Shown here: in pieces, positions 32,206 to 44,300 of the stretch
Numbering within the stretch: position 1 is the first letter of the stretch
Layout of the letters: each line of letters opens with the position of its first letter
DNA from: Diphasiastrum complanatum
Taxonomy: Eukaryota > Streptophyta > Lycopodiopsida > Lycopodiales > Lycopodiaceae
Direction of reading: 5' to 3'
NCBI GenBank assembly: GCA_029204225.1
Contig: CM055104.1
Coordinates: 41,605,095 to 41,669,094, forward strand
DNA: 64,000 bases
Translations under genes and position numbers: made by a program
The notes under the pieces: generated by a model
What the model was told of the DNA's origin: nothing
Databases searched by the model: none
What the model saw: only the letters and a program-made list of their open reading frames with translations

Positions 32206-34807
32206 TTCAGGCCCACCTTCACCTTTTTCGCATTTTTTCTGCCTTTGCTCTAGAGGCACCTTCGGGATTTTTTGCACCTTCAGGATTTACATACTTTCAG
32301 TCTAAGGGTACTTTTTCGGGTTTTTCAATAGCGGCAGACCGACGTCGACAACTTATCATCAACCCTAAAAATAGCTGGATAGCCAAATATCCCAAGGGCG
32401 GTTACCAACTTTGTACATATACAAAGATGGGCGTAAATAGCATTCAATCCTCGTAAGATATTTTTTTAAGACACTTGTAAATATATGCTAGCTGAATTAA
32501 GCTACGTAAAAGTCAATCAAAGTGTTGTCTTATAACAATCAGAGTTCTTCTGTAGCCAGCGTTATCACGCTCAACAAGCTGAAGTTATTACTTCAAGCCA
32601 TTGTACTCACTGTTGATATTAATCAGAGTGCAATTTTTGTCTCACTACTATATTATTCGTTTGCACAATTCTGTATGAATCATTTTTCTTGAATATTTCT
32701 ACTGTTAACTGTTGCGTTTTCGTTCTTACACGCCTATGCTCAAAGCTTCGAGCTTCCGCTGCCAGTCATCCCCACGTTTTATGACATGGTATCAGAACAA
32801 GCATTTCAGTAATCTGCATTTCTACTGTGGATTATCAGTCTTGTTTCTACCAAGATGTCTCTATAGCAAACGCGCAGCCAACAGTATTCCGACAATTGTT
32901 GTTTCTACCGATGATCTCGTTCAACCAGAATGGATCCATCATCTAGTTCATCTCTCATTGACAAACTTGATGGAGATAACTAGCATCTCTGGAAATTCAA
33001 GATGAAGGTTATACTACTAGCCAAAGAACTGTGGGGCATCGTTGATGGCACAGAGCTCAAACAAGAGGAGATGCAGCCAACATCACCAAGTGGAGACTGA
33101 GAGACGGCAAAGCATTTGCCATGATCACCCTCTCAACAACGATATCTCAACAACATGCTGGAAAAGTATGGTATGGCCAACTGCAAATCAAGTCACTTTC
33201 CACTCGACCCTAGACTAAAGTTATCAAAGGAACAGTCTCCTCAAATGGAGACAGAAAAGGAGGAAATGAAGTGCTACCCATTTCAATCCATCATCAGCTC
33301 ATTGATGTATGCAATGATCTGCACGCGACCAGACCTTGCATATTCGATCAGTACACTTAGCCAATTCCTATCAAATCTAGGCTTAACTCATTGGGAAGCA
33401 CTAACAAAGGTCATAAGTACATCCAAGCAACCAAAATTCTCAGCATCTGCTACGAAGGCAGGCAAACTGTCAACATTCTTGAAGCCTACACAAATGCGGA
33501 TTGGGTAGGAGATGTCGATACCAAAAAATCAGCTTTTGGATTTGTATTTTTATACAACCAATGTCCAATCTCATGGAACAACCGAAAGCAGACCTCAGTT
33601 GCATTATTATCAACGGAATCCGAATACATAGCTGCCACACAACCAAAGAGGCGATCTGGCCAAGGCAACTGCTTGCAAATATCAACATTGCCCAAACACG
33701 TCCTACAAAAATCTATTGTGACAATGAATTATCTCTCAATACGAGATTTCACTCTCGAAGCAAACATATCAAAATCAGGTATCATTACCTTAGAGAGAAT
33801 GTTCACAACAAGGAAGTAGCATTGGTTTTCTGCAGAACAAACTACATGGTAGTAGATTACTTCACAAAGGCTCTATCAAAGGAGCAACATCTCAGATTTA
33901 ATGATATGTTAAAACTGAAGATCAAAGTATTTCAGGATCCACATTAAGGGGGAGTGTAAGATTTCTTATACTCAGCCTTAACAAATTGTTTAAGTAATGA
34001 GCATCCTCAAAACCAAAGGCCGACTACATATTTCGGACCTTCGCATTTTTTACCTTTGAGATTTTTTGTGCCTTAATCATTTTTAAGACACCTTCGCATT
34101 TTTCGCATTTTTCACACCTTCGCGAAAAATGCAATATAGTGGCCAGAATGCCTTGGAATCCATTTCAGGCCCACCTTCGTCTTTTTCGCATTTTTTGCAC
34201 CTTCGCAACAAATGAAACACATGGGCCATAATGCCTTGGAATCCATTTTAGGCCCACCTTCATCTTTTTCGCATTTTACCTGCCTTTGCTCTAGAGGCAC
34301 CTTCGAGATTTACATACTTTCAATCCAAGGGCACCTTCAGCTTTTCCAATAGCGGGGGACCGACGTCGCCAACTTATCATCAACCCTAAAAACAGTTGGA
34401 CAACCAAATATCCCAAGGGCGGTTACCAACTTTGTACATATACAAAGACTAGCGTAAATAGCATTCAATACTCGTAAGATATTTTTTGAAGACACTTGTA
34501 AATATATTCTAGCTGAATCAAGCTATGTAAAAGTTAATCAAAGTGTTGTCTTAACACAATCAGAATTCTTCTGTAGGCAGCATTATCGCGCTCAACAAGC
34601 TAAAGTTATTACTTCAAGCCATTGTACTCACTGGTGATATTAATCGGAGTGCAATTTTTGTCTCACTACGATGTTGTTCATTTGCGCAATTCTGTATAAA
34701 TTATTCTTCTTGAATATTTTTGCTGCTAACTGTTGTGTTTTTGTTCCTACATGCCTACGCTCAAAGCTTCGAGCATCTGATGCCGGTCATCCCTACGTTT
34801 TACGCCA
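32205..34807 (+). mobile_element. Copia H: internally deleted element beside POLD2
   Basis: Plus strand: truncated 5' LTR (32205-32786), PBS TGGTATCAGAAC (32787), gag start at 32930 (SLIDKLDGDN, stop, LWKFKMKVILLAKELWGIV), then a jump at about 33140 to the late RT (NNMLEKYGMANCKSSHFPLD). RNase H follows (TRPDLAYSISTLSQFLS; NADWVGDVDTKKSAFGF; CDNELS; VDYFTKALSKEQHLRF to 33945), then a GGGGGAG purine tract and the 3' LTR (33955-34807). Most of gag, all protease and integrase, and most of RT are gone. Divergently placed next to POLD2. Confidence 0.85.
33955..34807 (+). repeat. 3' LTR of copia H, with internal duplication
   Basis: 853 bp, TGTAAGATTTC ... ACGCCA. It contains an 83-bp tandem duplication (GGCCAGAATGCC at 34141, GGCCATAATGCC at 34224), several CTTCGCATTTTT repeats and a perfect 11-bp inverted repeat (34096-34106 with 34122-34132). 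The 5' LTR matches only the part after about 34245; the first 290 bp are missing there. Confidence 0.8.
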
Positions 34808-35263
34808 GAAGCCACTTTAGGTTGCCATGTTGCAATGATTTGAGCTTCTCTTTGAACCTGTCCCAATGCACTAAGCACTCCCTTGAAAATCAACAAATGA
34901 AACTCAAGAAGAAATCACAAAGATATGGAAACAATATAGCCTCTTCTTTTTCTCTTTCTAGCAAATCCTGGCACATAGAATCTTGATTTCTTGATCACAA
35001 TAGATCTGAACACAATATGATGAACTTTTTCCAACAACTAAGATTGAAAAACACTCTTGAAAAAGTCCAACAACTTAAAATCAAGAGGTTCTATGAAATT
35101 TTGTTGATGAAATATGGAACAGATCGAAGGATCAGTCAAACGTTGAGCAATCGGACCATGACGATCATACTACCACAAAAAGGCTATAGAGGATATTTCC
35201 TATCCACCCTCAACCCTAGATCCAAGCACACTAGCATCAAGGAGATGAAGAGGACTAACTAGT
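34808..35263. other. No recognised feature
   Basis: Two short plus-strand frames (34720-34986, 35017-35262) show no motif. Lys-rich and AT-rich. Confidence 0.3.
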
Positions 35264-35948
35264 TGTCACTCGGAGGTTCGTTCCCATGAGAGCAATAGCA
35301 TATTTCATAATTCAATAATGCATATGATTCATGTCTAACACAAAGCATCAACACTAATATCCAGTAACACTAGCAATTAATACTACATCCATTAACACTT
35401 GATCCACAACAATGATAATCCTTGTTCTTATCTCTATCCCCTTCTTTCTCATAAAAAGCATAAGAATGATCAATCCCAATAAGCATCAAATCTTACAATT
35501 AACAAATCCAAAGAAAACATGAGAGCTAGAGGTGGAAAGTGAAGAGCAAGGACATTCCATATTCAATCCATAAGAGGGCCAACCTGCTTGTAATGAAATG
35601 AAAAGAATATGTACAAATGATTTGAATTTACTACTATATATAGTGGATTTTAGGGCTTTGGCCTCAAAAATCAATTGGCCAATTTCTCCCTTAATGGAGG
35701 AAACCCATTTAAAAACTAGAGGGAACCAATTTGAGTTTTTGTGGGAACCCCTTTTTATTCACTAACATGACTATTAGGCCCTACAACATTAGAAGTCCCG
35801 CAAAAAGGCCTAAAATACTTTTATTAACTTCTAACTAATCAATGATCTATGTGATCACTAGGTTGAACTTACACATGCAGGGTGCCAAATCCCTCTCACT
35901 TATTAACTATGGTTAGGATTGCATTGATATCCGCAAACCCTCCAACAG
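35264..35948 (-). repeat. Candidate solo LTR
   Basis: On the minus strand a purine tract (AGTGGGGGATAC, 35960-35949) is followed by TGTTGGAGGGTTTGC, as at the start of a 3' LTR. The other end is guessed from a TG at about 35264. No internal genes and no partner copy. Confidence 0.3.
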
Positions 35949-36620
35949 TATCCCCCACTAAAACTGGTGGCGGTCCCATGACACCTCACAAGATTTATTA
36001 CTTTGGGCTCTGGTTGGCTCTCGCCTAACCTTTATTAGGTGGTATTGTACTCTCTCATGAACTCCAGTCGCTTTGTATTGAAATCAGTTTTATGCGAAAA
36101 AAAAAATGCTTATTTGCGCCAAAAATTCAATTCGACATTGTCCATGCTATAAACTAACTCCCAGGATCCTCCCAGCATCGTGGCGCGATAGTACAATCTT
36201 GTTATAGACGCTTTATCCTAGACTTTGTCGGACGCCATGGAAACGTTTGGGTCGAAAGTTAACGCTGATAACCAATCATCCCATCTGGTTGAAACTAACG
36301 CCAACTTGGTCAAGTCTTTTGCAAAAGTAGCGGATAATAGTCGGATCTGGTGGAGACTTGTACTCTTGTGCATATGCTTGAATGGCCCGGTTGAAATCCA
36401 CTGTTATCGACCAACTGAATGGTTGGTAAATTATGTGTGAAAAATACAAAAAGGTTATCTATCTTAGATGTAGGGGTTTTACATTTTTCTATGTCAAGCA
36501 TCTTGGTGTAGAATGATGATAGAGTCAAAAATTGGCATAGATGGCAAATTGATCAATTTCACATGTAATGCCTCTATTGAGCCAAAGTAGTGTAGGAGAT
36601 GAAACTTGAGCTAAATAGAG
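35949..36620. other. No recognised feature
   Basis: Mixed sequence with a short plus-strand frame (36225-36440) lacking motifs. Confidence 0.3.
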
Positions 36621-38200
36621 TGTTGACAAGTGTAGTGATTTAGTTTGATGAAGTTCAAGAGGTCCAATAGGATTTATAGGTGGAACCATCAATGGTCCAA
36701 TAGGATTTGAAATATGCTTGAGAATGGACCAATAGAATCAAGAGGTGGATGTATCAATGGTCCAATAGGATTAAGAGGTTGAAAATAGGTGGTCCAATCA
36801 TGTTTGAGTTAGAATTAGCTCGAGGATATATAGTATCATTGTACTTCTCATTTTGAACTAAGTAATTTTGAGATCTTGTAGATTTCTAGTCTAAGTGTTT
36901 TTCTAGCATTGTCTCTCTACCTGAGAGCCATTGGTAGGATTCTCTCTCTACCCAAGGAGAGCAGCTTATTTTTGCTTAGTTTTATTTTGGAACACTTCCC
37001 ACACGTGTGTATGTACTTGGGAAGTGAGTTAATGCATGTAGTAGTGTGTTTTTGCCATTAAATTCAAGATTGATCTTGAATGTTAATCTAGTCTTGATCA
37101 TTGTGCATCCACACACCTTAGGAGATCATAATCACATGTGGTGGACACTCCACATGTGTGAAATTCACATGGTATCAAAGCCTACCTAAGGTTACCATGC
37201 ATTTCCATTCATTAGTATGAAAATTTTCTACCAATATTGAGCTAGAAATTGTCAAGATCCATTGTATGGAATTAGGTGCTCGGACACGTGTGAGTAACAT
37301 CCAATTTCAGTTCGAGAGTTCCCTTTCGTGTTTGATCCAAAAATCTTGCTAGATAGCTTGTTTTAAAGCTAGTGTTGTCTAGTTTTTTATGCAATCGGTT
37401 TCATTCCATTTGGTTGTGCCAATCAAAAGTTATAAGCTTTTGAAGAGGGTTAGGCAGGGCACCTAGACCTGGGTGACACGTTTAGTTTGGTCAAGAGATT
37501 GCTTGTTTGATCCCAAATCATAGTTTAATGCTTATCAATCTTCTGTTTTTTATTGCTTAGAACCCATTGCCAACATCGCCAATGAGAAGGAAGACACTAT
37601 TGCAAGTGATCGAGAGGGATCTCTTATGGTCTACAACTTCTCATCCTCTCCTTTCAAGAAGGATGGATTATGGTATGTTGATAGTGGAGCCTCTTCACAT
37701 ATGTGTAGCTCCAAGGACTCTTTCTCTTCTATTGCACCTTATGATGGAGCCAAGAAATCAATATACATTGCAAATGATTATGAATGTCCTATTGAAGAAA
37801 TTGGGAATATTCTCTTAAAGCTTGCATCTTCTAAAGTTCTTTCTCTTACTAAAGTTCTTTTTGTACCTAAGCTTACAAAGGATCTAATTAGTGTTGGCCA
37901 ATTGCTTGATAATGACCTTGATGTGAAATTTAATGTTGATACTTGTACTATCAAGAAGAATGATGAAATACTTGCACTAGGATCTAGATTTGGAGGCATA
38001 TATAAACTAGATCCAAGAAAATGTGTAAATGCTTTGTAATGTTGCTCTTGTGAACAAGCTATCTATGGAGGAGTTATAGCATAGGACGTTGGGACATCCG
38101 AACTACAAATCCATGCTCTCTATGATCAAAGAATCCAAAGTCATTTTTCAAGGAGATCAAGCCACGTGAGGCTTGTATCATGAGACAAATCACAAACCTC
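36621..38200 (+). mobile_element. Copia F: LTR, leader and protease fragment
   Basis: Plus strand: LTR ending TTCACA at 37169 (start near 36621, uncertain), PBS TGGTATCAAAGCC at 37170, leader to about 37560, then a protease frame (37626-38039) with DGLWYVDSGASSHM and KLTKDLISVGQLLDND. The pre-integrase block then follows with a stop replacing Trp (E-L-stop-H-R-T-L-G-H-P, 38077). Gag is missing. The protease closely matches copia D, so the two are one family. At about 38160-38200 it meets gypsy C in opposite orientation. Confidence 0.7.
36661..36804. repeat. Alternating 33/32-bp CCAAT repeat in the copia F LTR
   Basis: GGTCCAATAGGATT-like cores start at 36661, 36694, 36726, 36759 and 36791, giving spacings 33, 32, 33, 32. 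Two unit types alternate (one ending GGTGGA..CATCAAT, the other shorter), so the true unit is a 65-bp dimer. Confidence 0.8.
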
Positions 38201-38772
38201 AAGTAGAGATCCATGGAATAAAGCGAAAGAAGATACAACCTGATCAAGGGAACAAGCAAACGTGGACTTGTGAAGAACCCCATAAAAATCAGCAAGGACA
38301 TCAGCCATAACGGACTCAAGAGATGGAGATATAGAGACCAATGGAGAAGATACTGCACCAACCACCGAACCAAGAGGGCTATATGAGGTAGGCGCAAAAG
38401 CAATAGTAGAAATACCACCAAGGTATACGGCCTAATATCAATGAAACCATGAATGACCACCGAATACAATATCTGTGAATCAAGGCATATAGGCGCAAGG
38501 CACATAGCAACAACCTGTAAATCCGAAGCAACATCAACCTGAGTAAGAGGACCCACAGTCGGTGAAAGTGAAGCAAAAACTAATGTACTCTAAATGGAAA
38601 GAAGAGCTACATCGTGAGCCTTTGGCAGGCTACGCATAAACTGCTTTCCAGTAACCAACTGATAGTCACTCTGACAATCAATACCAGAAAGTAAATGATG
38701 CCGACCAACATGTGTAAAAGACAGTGTCTGCTGAAAAAGATCAACAGCAACAGTACCAACAAGTGACGAAAA

Positions 38773-39273
38773 TCAATCTGCACCAAGAATAATGTCATAG
38801 CGCTCTAGAAAAATAATATAGAAATCTGCCTGTCCAGAGAAGTCACCAATGCTATAGTCCAAGCCCTGAGACATCTGAGAACTAGAGAAAGAATGAGAAC
38901 GAGCAACCTCGACACTGAGAGACTGTGTAGCAGAAATAGGTGTAGCACGAATCCTGGTGGAAATGTAACTGTTAATAAATGAATGTGTACTGCCAATATC
39001 CACCAAAGCAATATACTCTCGTCCCAAAATGCGAACATGTAACTGAATAGAACGAGGACCAAGATGCCCACCAGCCCAAGCAGCATAAGCAAGGTGTGCA
39101 TGGCAAGCGACAGAAACAAGATCATCAGGAAGCAGGTTAGCCGACTCATCAACAGAATGTGAGTCAGGAGTATCAAGAATATGGATATAAACATCAAAAT
39201 CATCAAGAGTAAGAGCCTCATGGTAAAAAACAGCGGTAGGAGGACCAGGAGGAACGATAGTAGAAAAAGCCAA
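38773..39273 (-). pseudogene. Gypsy C protease
   Basis: Contains REYIALVDIGSTHSFINSYI at the active site. The usual D-T-G has become D-I-G, a change one C-to-T transition explains and which should kill a retropepsin. It ends RYDIILGAD; beyond this the reading continues in another frame as LLSGIDCQSDYQLVTGKQF, parallel to gypsy B. Confidence 0.8.
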
Positions 39274-39339
39274 AGTAGGAGAAGCAGTGGAATGAGAGCA
39301 AGAAAAACGAGAAGAAGTGGATAACTCATGATACTTATG

Positions 39340-40137
39340 CTACGAGGTAGTAGCCAAGGAAATAGCATATGAGAGAGTAAGAGGCCGAAAAGATGAGACA
39401 TCATATCGTAAGGTGTCTCTAAGCCCGGCAATAAAATGTGAAATAAGCTCTATAGGATGAAGATTAGTAAAAAGGTAGGAAAGCTCAATAAACTGATCAA
39501 TATAAGTAGTTAAATCACTAGTATGGCGAAGGCTACGAAACAGATCACGTTGGCGAACCAACCATTGTGGGTCAATCATAGCCAGATGAAGATCATGTCG
39601 AAAAGTAGGACATATATGTAATCCCTCACGAGTAGGCTCAGAGCGATAGACACGCCACCAAGTCTGAGCTCGACCATCTAAATGTAACGCAACCAACTGC
39701 ACTATATGGGTTTCAGTCTTGGGATACATAAAAAAATAGGTCTCTAACTTAGAGAACCAATTTTCCAAGATATTTTTATCAGATGAACCAGAATAAGTAG
39801 TAAGCTGGATGCGATCACGAAAATCACGAGTAAAATGAGACTCAAGATTACCTGAAACAGTAGAAGAAGGAAATCCTGGTGGTGCGGAGGGAAATCCAGG
39901 TGGTGGTACAGAAGACCCGAAAGGAGACCCATAAGAACTAGCACTATATGAAGGGAGACCAAACGTACTACCAAAAGCACCTCCTGAAGATGGAGATGGA
40001 GCAGGAGCAGGTGTACTCAAAATAGAAAATAAAGGTGCTTTACCAGGACAATGAAGAATGTCTGGGGGGGGGTGGTATCCCCTCGTGGTATAGGATAGTC
40101 TCAAGGCTAGAAAGAATACGATCAATACGACTCTCAA
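39340..40137 (-). pseudogene. Gypsy C gag
   Basis: A Gly/Ser/Pro-rich N-terminal part (SSGGAFGSTFGLP region) is followed by the gag core: WFSKLETYFFMYPKTETHIV, HLDGRAQTWWRVYRSEPT, AMIDPQWLVRQRDLFRSLRH, YDVSSFRPLTLSYAI. Open over 265 codons. No zinc knuckle remains; it would follow at 39330 where the frame breaks. Confidence 0.8.
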
Positions 40138-40859
40138 GGTGATCTATGTGGGAATCAATGTGTGTAAAACGATCATCTAAAGAGCTCTGCGGAGGGTCTT
40201 TTGATGAAGAAGTCGCCATAGGAACTAAGGAAGAGACAAAAACCTGAGGGAGAGGACGTTTGTCGTCACCCCAACTTAGTCTAACTTCCGAAATCACCAA
40301 AAATGGCACATAAACAGTCAATCAAGATGGATAATAATAAAAAAAATGAGGGGCTGAGAAAGTAGAAGGTTTCTAACAAAATGGAAAAATGAACAGAGGA
40401 GGGTGTGAGGCAACAAATATGAACAAGAATAGGGGGCTGGAAAGAGCAGTATGTGAGCAGAAAAGACAACAAGTAGGTGCAAAAAAGAAGTGCAAAGGAC
40501 ACAAGCAATACATGGGTGGGTACTAATCCATCGTTCACTCGGTAGTGCCAACAAAGAGAGGTAAAAGTTGAAGATAACAGGGCATTGGGCAGCACCTACC
40601 AAGATCCACAATAGGCTGAAAATTAGGTGCTGACGTAAGGTGCCGAACAGCCTCCAATCAATAGCCGAAATGGACAGCAAGTCGGTGAAAAGAACCGCTG
40701 AAAATGAGACAGTAGTAGAGCGTTGGACAGCCTCCAGTCAATATAAAAAATGGACAGCAAATCGGTGACAAAAAGTGTCAAAAATAATGAGGTATACAGA
40801 AATTCTTACAACAGCATCCGTAGGAATCCTCGAGGGGTGGCTGGGTTATTAAATTTAAA

Positions 40860-41260
40860 AATTCAGAGATTGAAGTTGGAAAAGAACTGGATCAAGAAGA
40901 AATCAAAAGCTTTCAATTGCTTCAAAATCTTCAAGGATCATGCAGAAAAGGAGACTGGTAAGCAAATTAAAGCCATGAGGTTCGACAATGGTGGAGAGTA
41001 CATCTCTATTGAATTCAAGGAGTGTTGCTAGCCATACCCTTATCGAGTCAGCCAAATGTCTGCTGGCACATGCATCTTTGCCAAAGAGCTTTTGGGCTGA
41101 AGCTGTCTGCACTACAACTTACATCCAGAATAGATGTTCTCGACAAAGGCCCTTTCAAGCAAAATACCTCATGAGGTGTGGACATGCTCAAAGCCTTCAA
41201 TGAAGAATCTTTGAGTATTTGGATGCATCGCCTACGCGTAGGCATCTTTGTCTTGGCATA
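40860..41260 (+). pseudogene. Copia I: integrase core fragment
   Basis: Plus strand: KSKAFNCFKIFKDHAEKETG and IKAMRFDNGGEYISIEF (second catalytic Asp of integrase). After a deletion come LIESAKCLLAHASLPKSFWA, EAVCTTTYIQNR and a trace of FGCIAYA. The block with the catalytic Glu and PQQNG is lost between the two. No LTRs attached. Confidence 0.75.
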
Positions 41261-41380
41261 TCAAACTATGTCTGTTCTTTTCACTTACTTGACCATAAAT
41301 GAGATTCTATTATGGCTAAATAACAATCATTTGAAAGCATTGCAAGAATCAATTTCATTCAGAATTGCAATAATCATTTT

Positions 41381-44300
41381 TTATTCAAAATTACAAGAAT
41401 CGATTCCATCAGCGACAACATCTTGCAATTCATCTCCTCTTAGATGATTTTCATCATTACTCTCACTTTCAGAAATTACTTCATCATCCTCACTATTAAA
41501 ATTTCTATTCTCAACATCTAAGGAAGTGGGTGCTTCAAGTATGGTGTGACGATTTACTACATCTCTAGGTAGCTCAATCTCATAGCTAAAATGAAGGTTT
41601 TTCATTTTATTCTCAACATTTGCACCCTCAAATACTCGTCGTGAACGTGGTTCAACTTGAGCTACAAACCACCATATCTTGTTTAGTCGATCTGGTTGAA
41701 AAAACACCTGCAAAAATCACTATTTTAGAACAAAAACTCAAATACTGAAGTCACTTGCAATAAAATGAAAAACATGATAGCATAGCATGTGCACCTGCTC
41801 ACAGTGACGAGGCAACACCAATGTTTCAAAGGAATTCATGCTCAATGTTTTTGATGAATCAATCGCAAAAAATCCACTTGGATCCGATTTACGGTTGCAT
41901 TTGGCCCTCTACAAACTACTTTGAACCATTTCACATCAAATAAAAAATAGTGTCCACTTTCACCAAATGACACATAATAAATATTTTGTATAGTTCCTAT
42001 GTATTCTATGTCTCCTGAGATAAGATTCCGATCTCGTGCACTGCTTTGACTTTCTTGTTGGAAAGTTGCTATTAATTACACCACAATCATGTGTGCGTCT
42101 CTTGTTATCAATCCTTTCAACACGAAAGTGAAAACCAAAGCCCATATAGCATTATACATTTTGCACTGCCACATAACAAACATGAATCTCATAAATAATT
42201 ATTGTGAATGAACATGGTGTTTCAAAATGATTAACCGAATATTGTTATAAACAAGAATGTTCTAATAATAAAGTATCTAAAGAATAATACCTTCCATTCA
42301 CATCTTCTTGCAAAGTCCCATTCAAATTTCTTCTCGTCGGAAGGGTGCCAACCTATGGATCTTACCCATTCCTTGAGGTTTTTCACTAGTTACCTCTTCG
42401 GCTTCCTCATCACGCTACAATAGTGGAGCAAATGGATGTAGTTGGTGCAAAATTTCAGTAACATAAAAGAGAGATTCATGTACTAACCATCTCTCTGACA
42501 TGCTACCTCCAGGCCTTGCCTCTTGACGCACAAAATCTTTTAAGACTTTCATGTATCTTTCCATAAAGAACATCCACCTAAAAAGTCACAAATGGCTACA
42601 AATAAGTGTTTTATTTTATGAGTTCATGTATCAATTGATTTAGTTTAAATACACATGCAAAAGAAAATTTATGCACTTATACCTAGTGTGCACTGGACCA
42701 ACAATAGAAACTTCTTCAACCAAGTGCACCAATAAATGCACTTGTGAGTCCATGATGGAAGTCGGAAAATATCTTTCAAACATGCACACAATCTCCACCA
42801 TATCCTCATGTAGTCAATAAATACTAAATAAAAAAATACACCAAGTACGTGTAAATACCTGACAATAATTGATAGTTTGCATATGGTCTCACAAATATCT
42901 TTTGACAAGCACCCACGAATTGACAATGGATAGATGAATTGAATCATCTTTAGCCAATCATGAGATTTGAGACCTTGCAACTTTCCATCCACTATGAATG
43001 ATGACCGTAGAGAATGGGCAAAACCAGTTGGTGTTCTAATGTCATGAATAATGGAGCGCACATGGTTAAGCTCCTCCTTAGTGAATGTCCAAGGTACTTT
43101 TGGAGCATGATCTTCACCATCCTTTATCCAATATATTTTTTTGGTGTTTGATTCTTTTAGATCACGCCTTGCAGCAAGTGTTTCCATATAGATTCACCCA
43201 CATTTTTAAATATGTGCATGGGATCAAGTAGGTGATTAATCAAAAGGTTATTCCAATATTTCAAACAATGAAATATAGATAATCTTTTCATACCGTCGAT
43301 TGACTTTGCTTGAGATTCCTCCCATATTTTTCGCCAATCTTCCACTGACATCCTCTTTCGAGGCATCTCTCTCTCTCAACTCTTCCTCCAAAACCTCTTC
43401 TACGAGTGTCTTTGAATGGATGGCCTTCTGCATGCAAGTATTTACGATGATTTTCATAAACCATATAAGAGTATCTTTCCACAAGATTTGGCCCGCACAA
43501 AAAACAAGCATTTTTTCCAGCCATTTGAAAGCCTACCCAACAAATGGATACTATCAATCACTATTAAAAAAAAGTATATGTCAAAGAATAATTATAGCCA
43601 TTGTAGTATATCATGTAAATGTCAGGAATTACTAGTTGTATGTAACTGTAAACAAACTCCTATGTACACAAGATAGACATTGTTTGAATGATTACTTGGG
43701 CATTTACCTAATCCTGGATAGTTATGCATTGTCCATATTACAATGGCATGTAGTGTAAACTCCCTCTCATGTAAGGGGCGCGAAATGTCATATGCTTTTA
43801 TCTCCTTCCACAAATCTTCCAACTCGTCAATAAGCGGCTCAAGATACACATCCATCTTCTTAACCTTGCGTTGGCCAAGAATTAGAAGTGCCAACATAAT
43901 GTGTTCTTTTTTGTACTCAATCAAGGAGGATTATTATAATTTACCAAGCAAACAGGCCAAATGGACCACGTAGTTGCTCGTACACCAAAGGGATTCACAC
44001 CATCTGTTGCAAGACCAAATCTCACATTTCTTGACTCATTGGCAAAGCTTGGATACTCTTTGTTGATGTGTTTCCATGCAGGTGAATCTGAAGGTACCCT
44101 CATCATCCCATCCGTAGAGATATGGTGTGCATGCCAATCCATAAGTTGTGCAAGAGATTTACAACGAAATAAACGTTGCAATCATGGAATTACTGGAAAA
44201 TGTCATAAAACTTTGCACGGAATGGTTGTCCCTTGCAAATCATCTCTATATCGAGGAGTATCACAAATGGGATATTTCTTGAGTGATTCGTACCTTCCTC

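Larger units (their letters stand above)
38200..40760 (-). mobile_element. Gypsy C: gag-protease fragment related to gypsy B
   Basis: Minus strand: leader with two CAGCCTCCAATCAAT repeats (near 40724 and 40646), gag (40137-39340), protease (39273-38773) and a decayed stretch to about 38200. No RT, integrase or LTR is recognisable. Gag and protease are clearly of the B family. Bounded by copia I (right) and copia F (left), both on the other strand. Confidence 0.75.
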
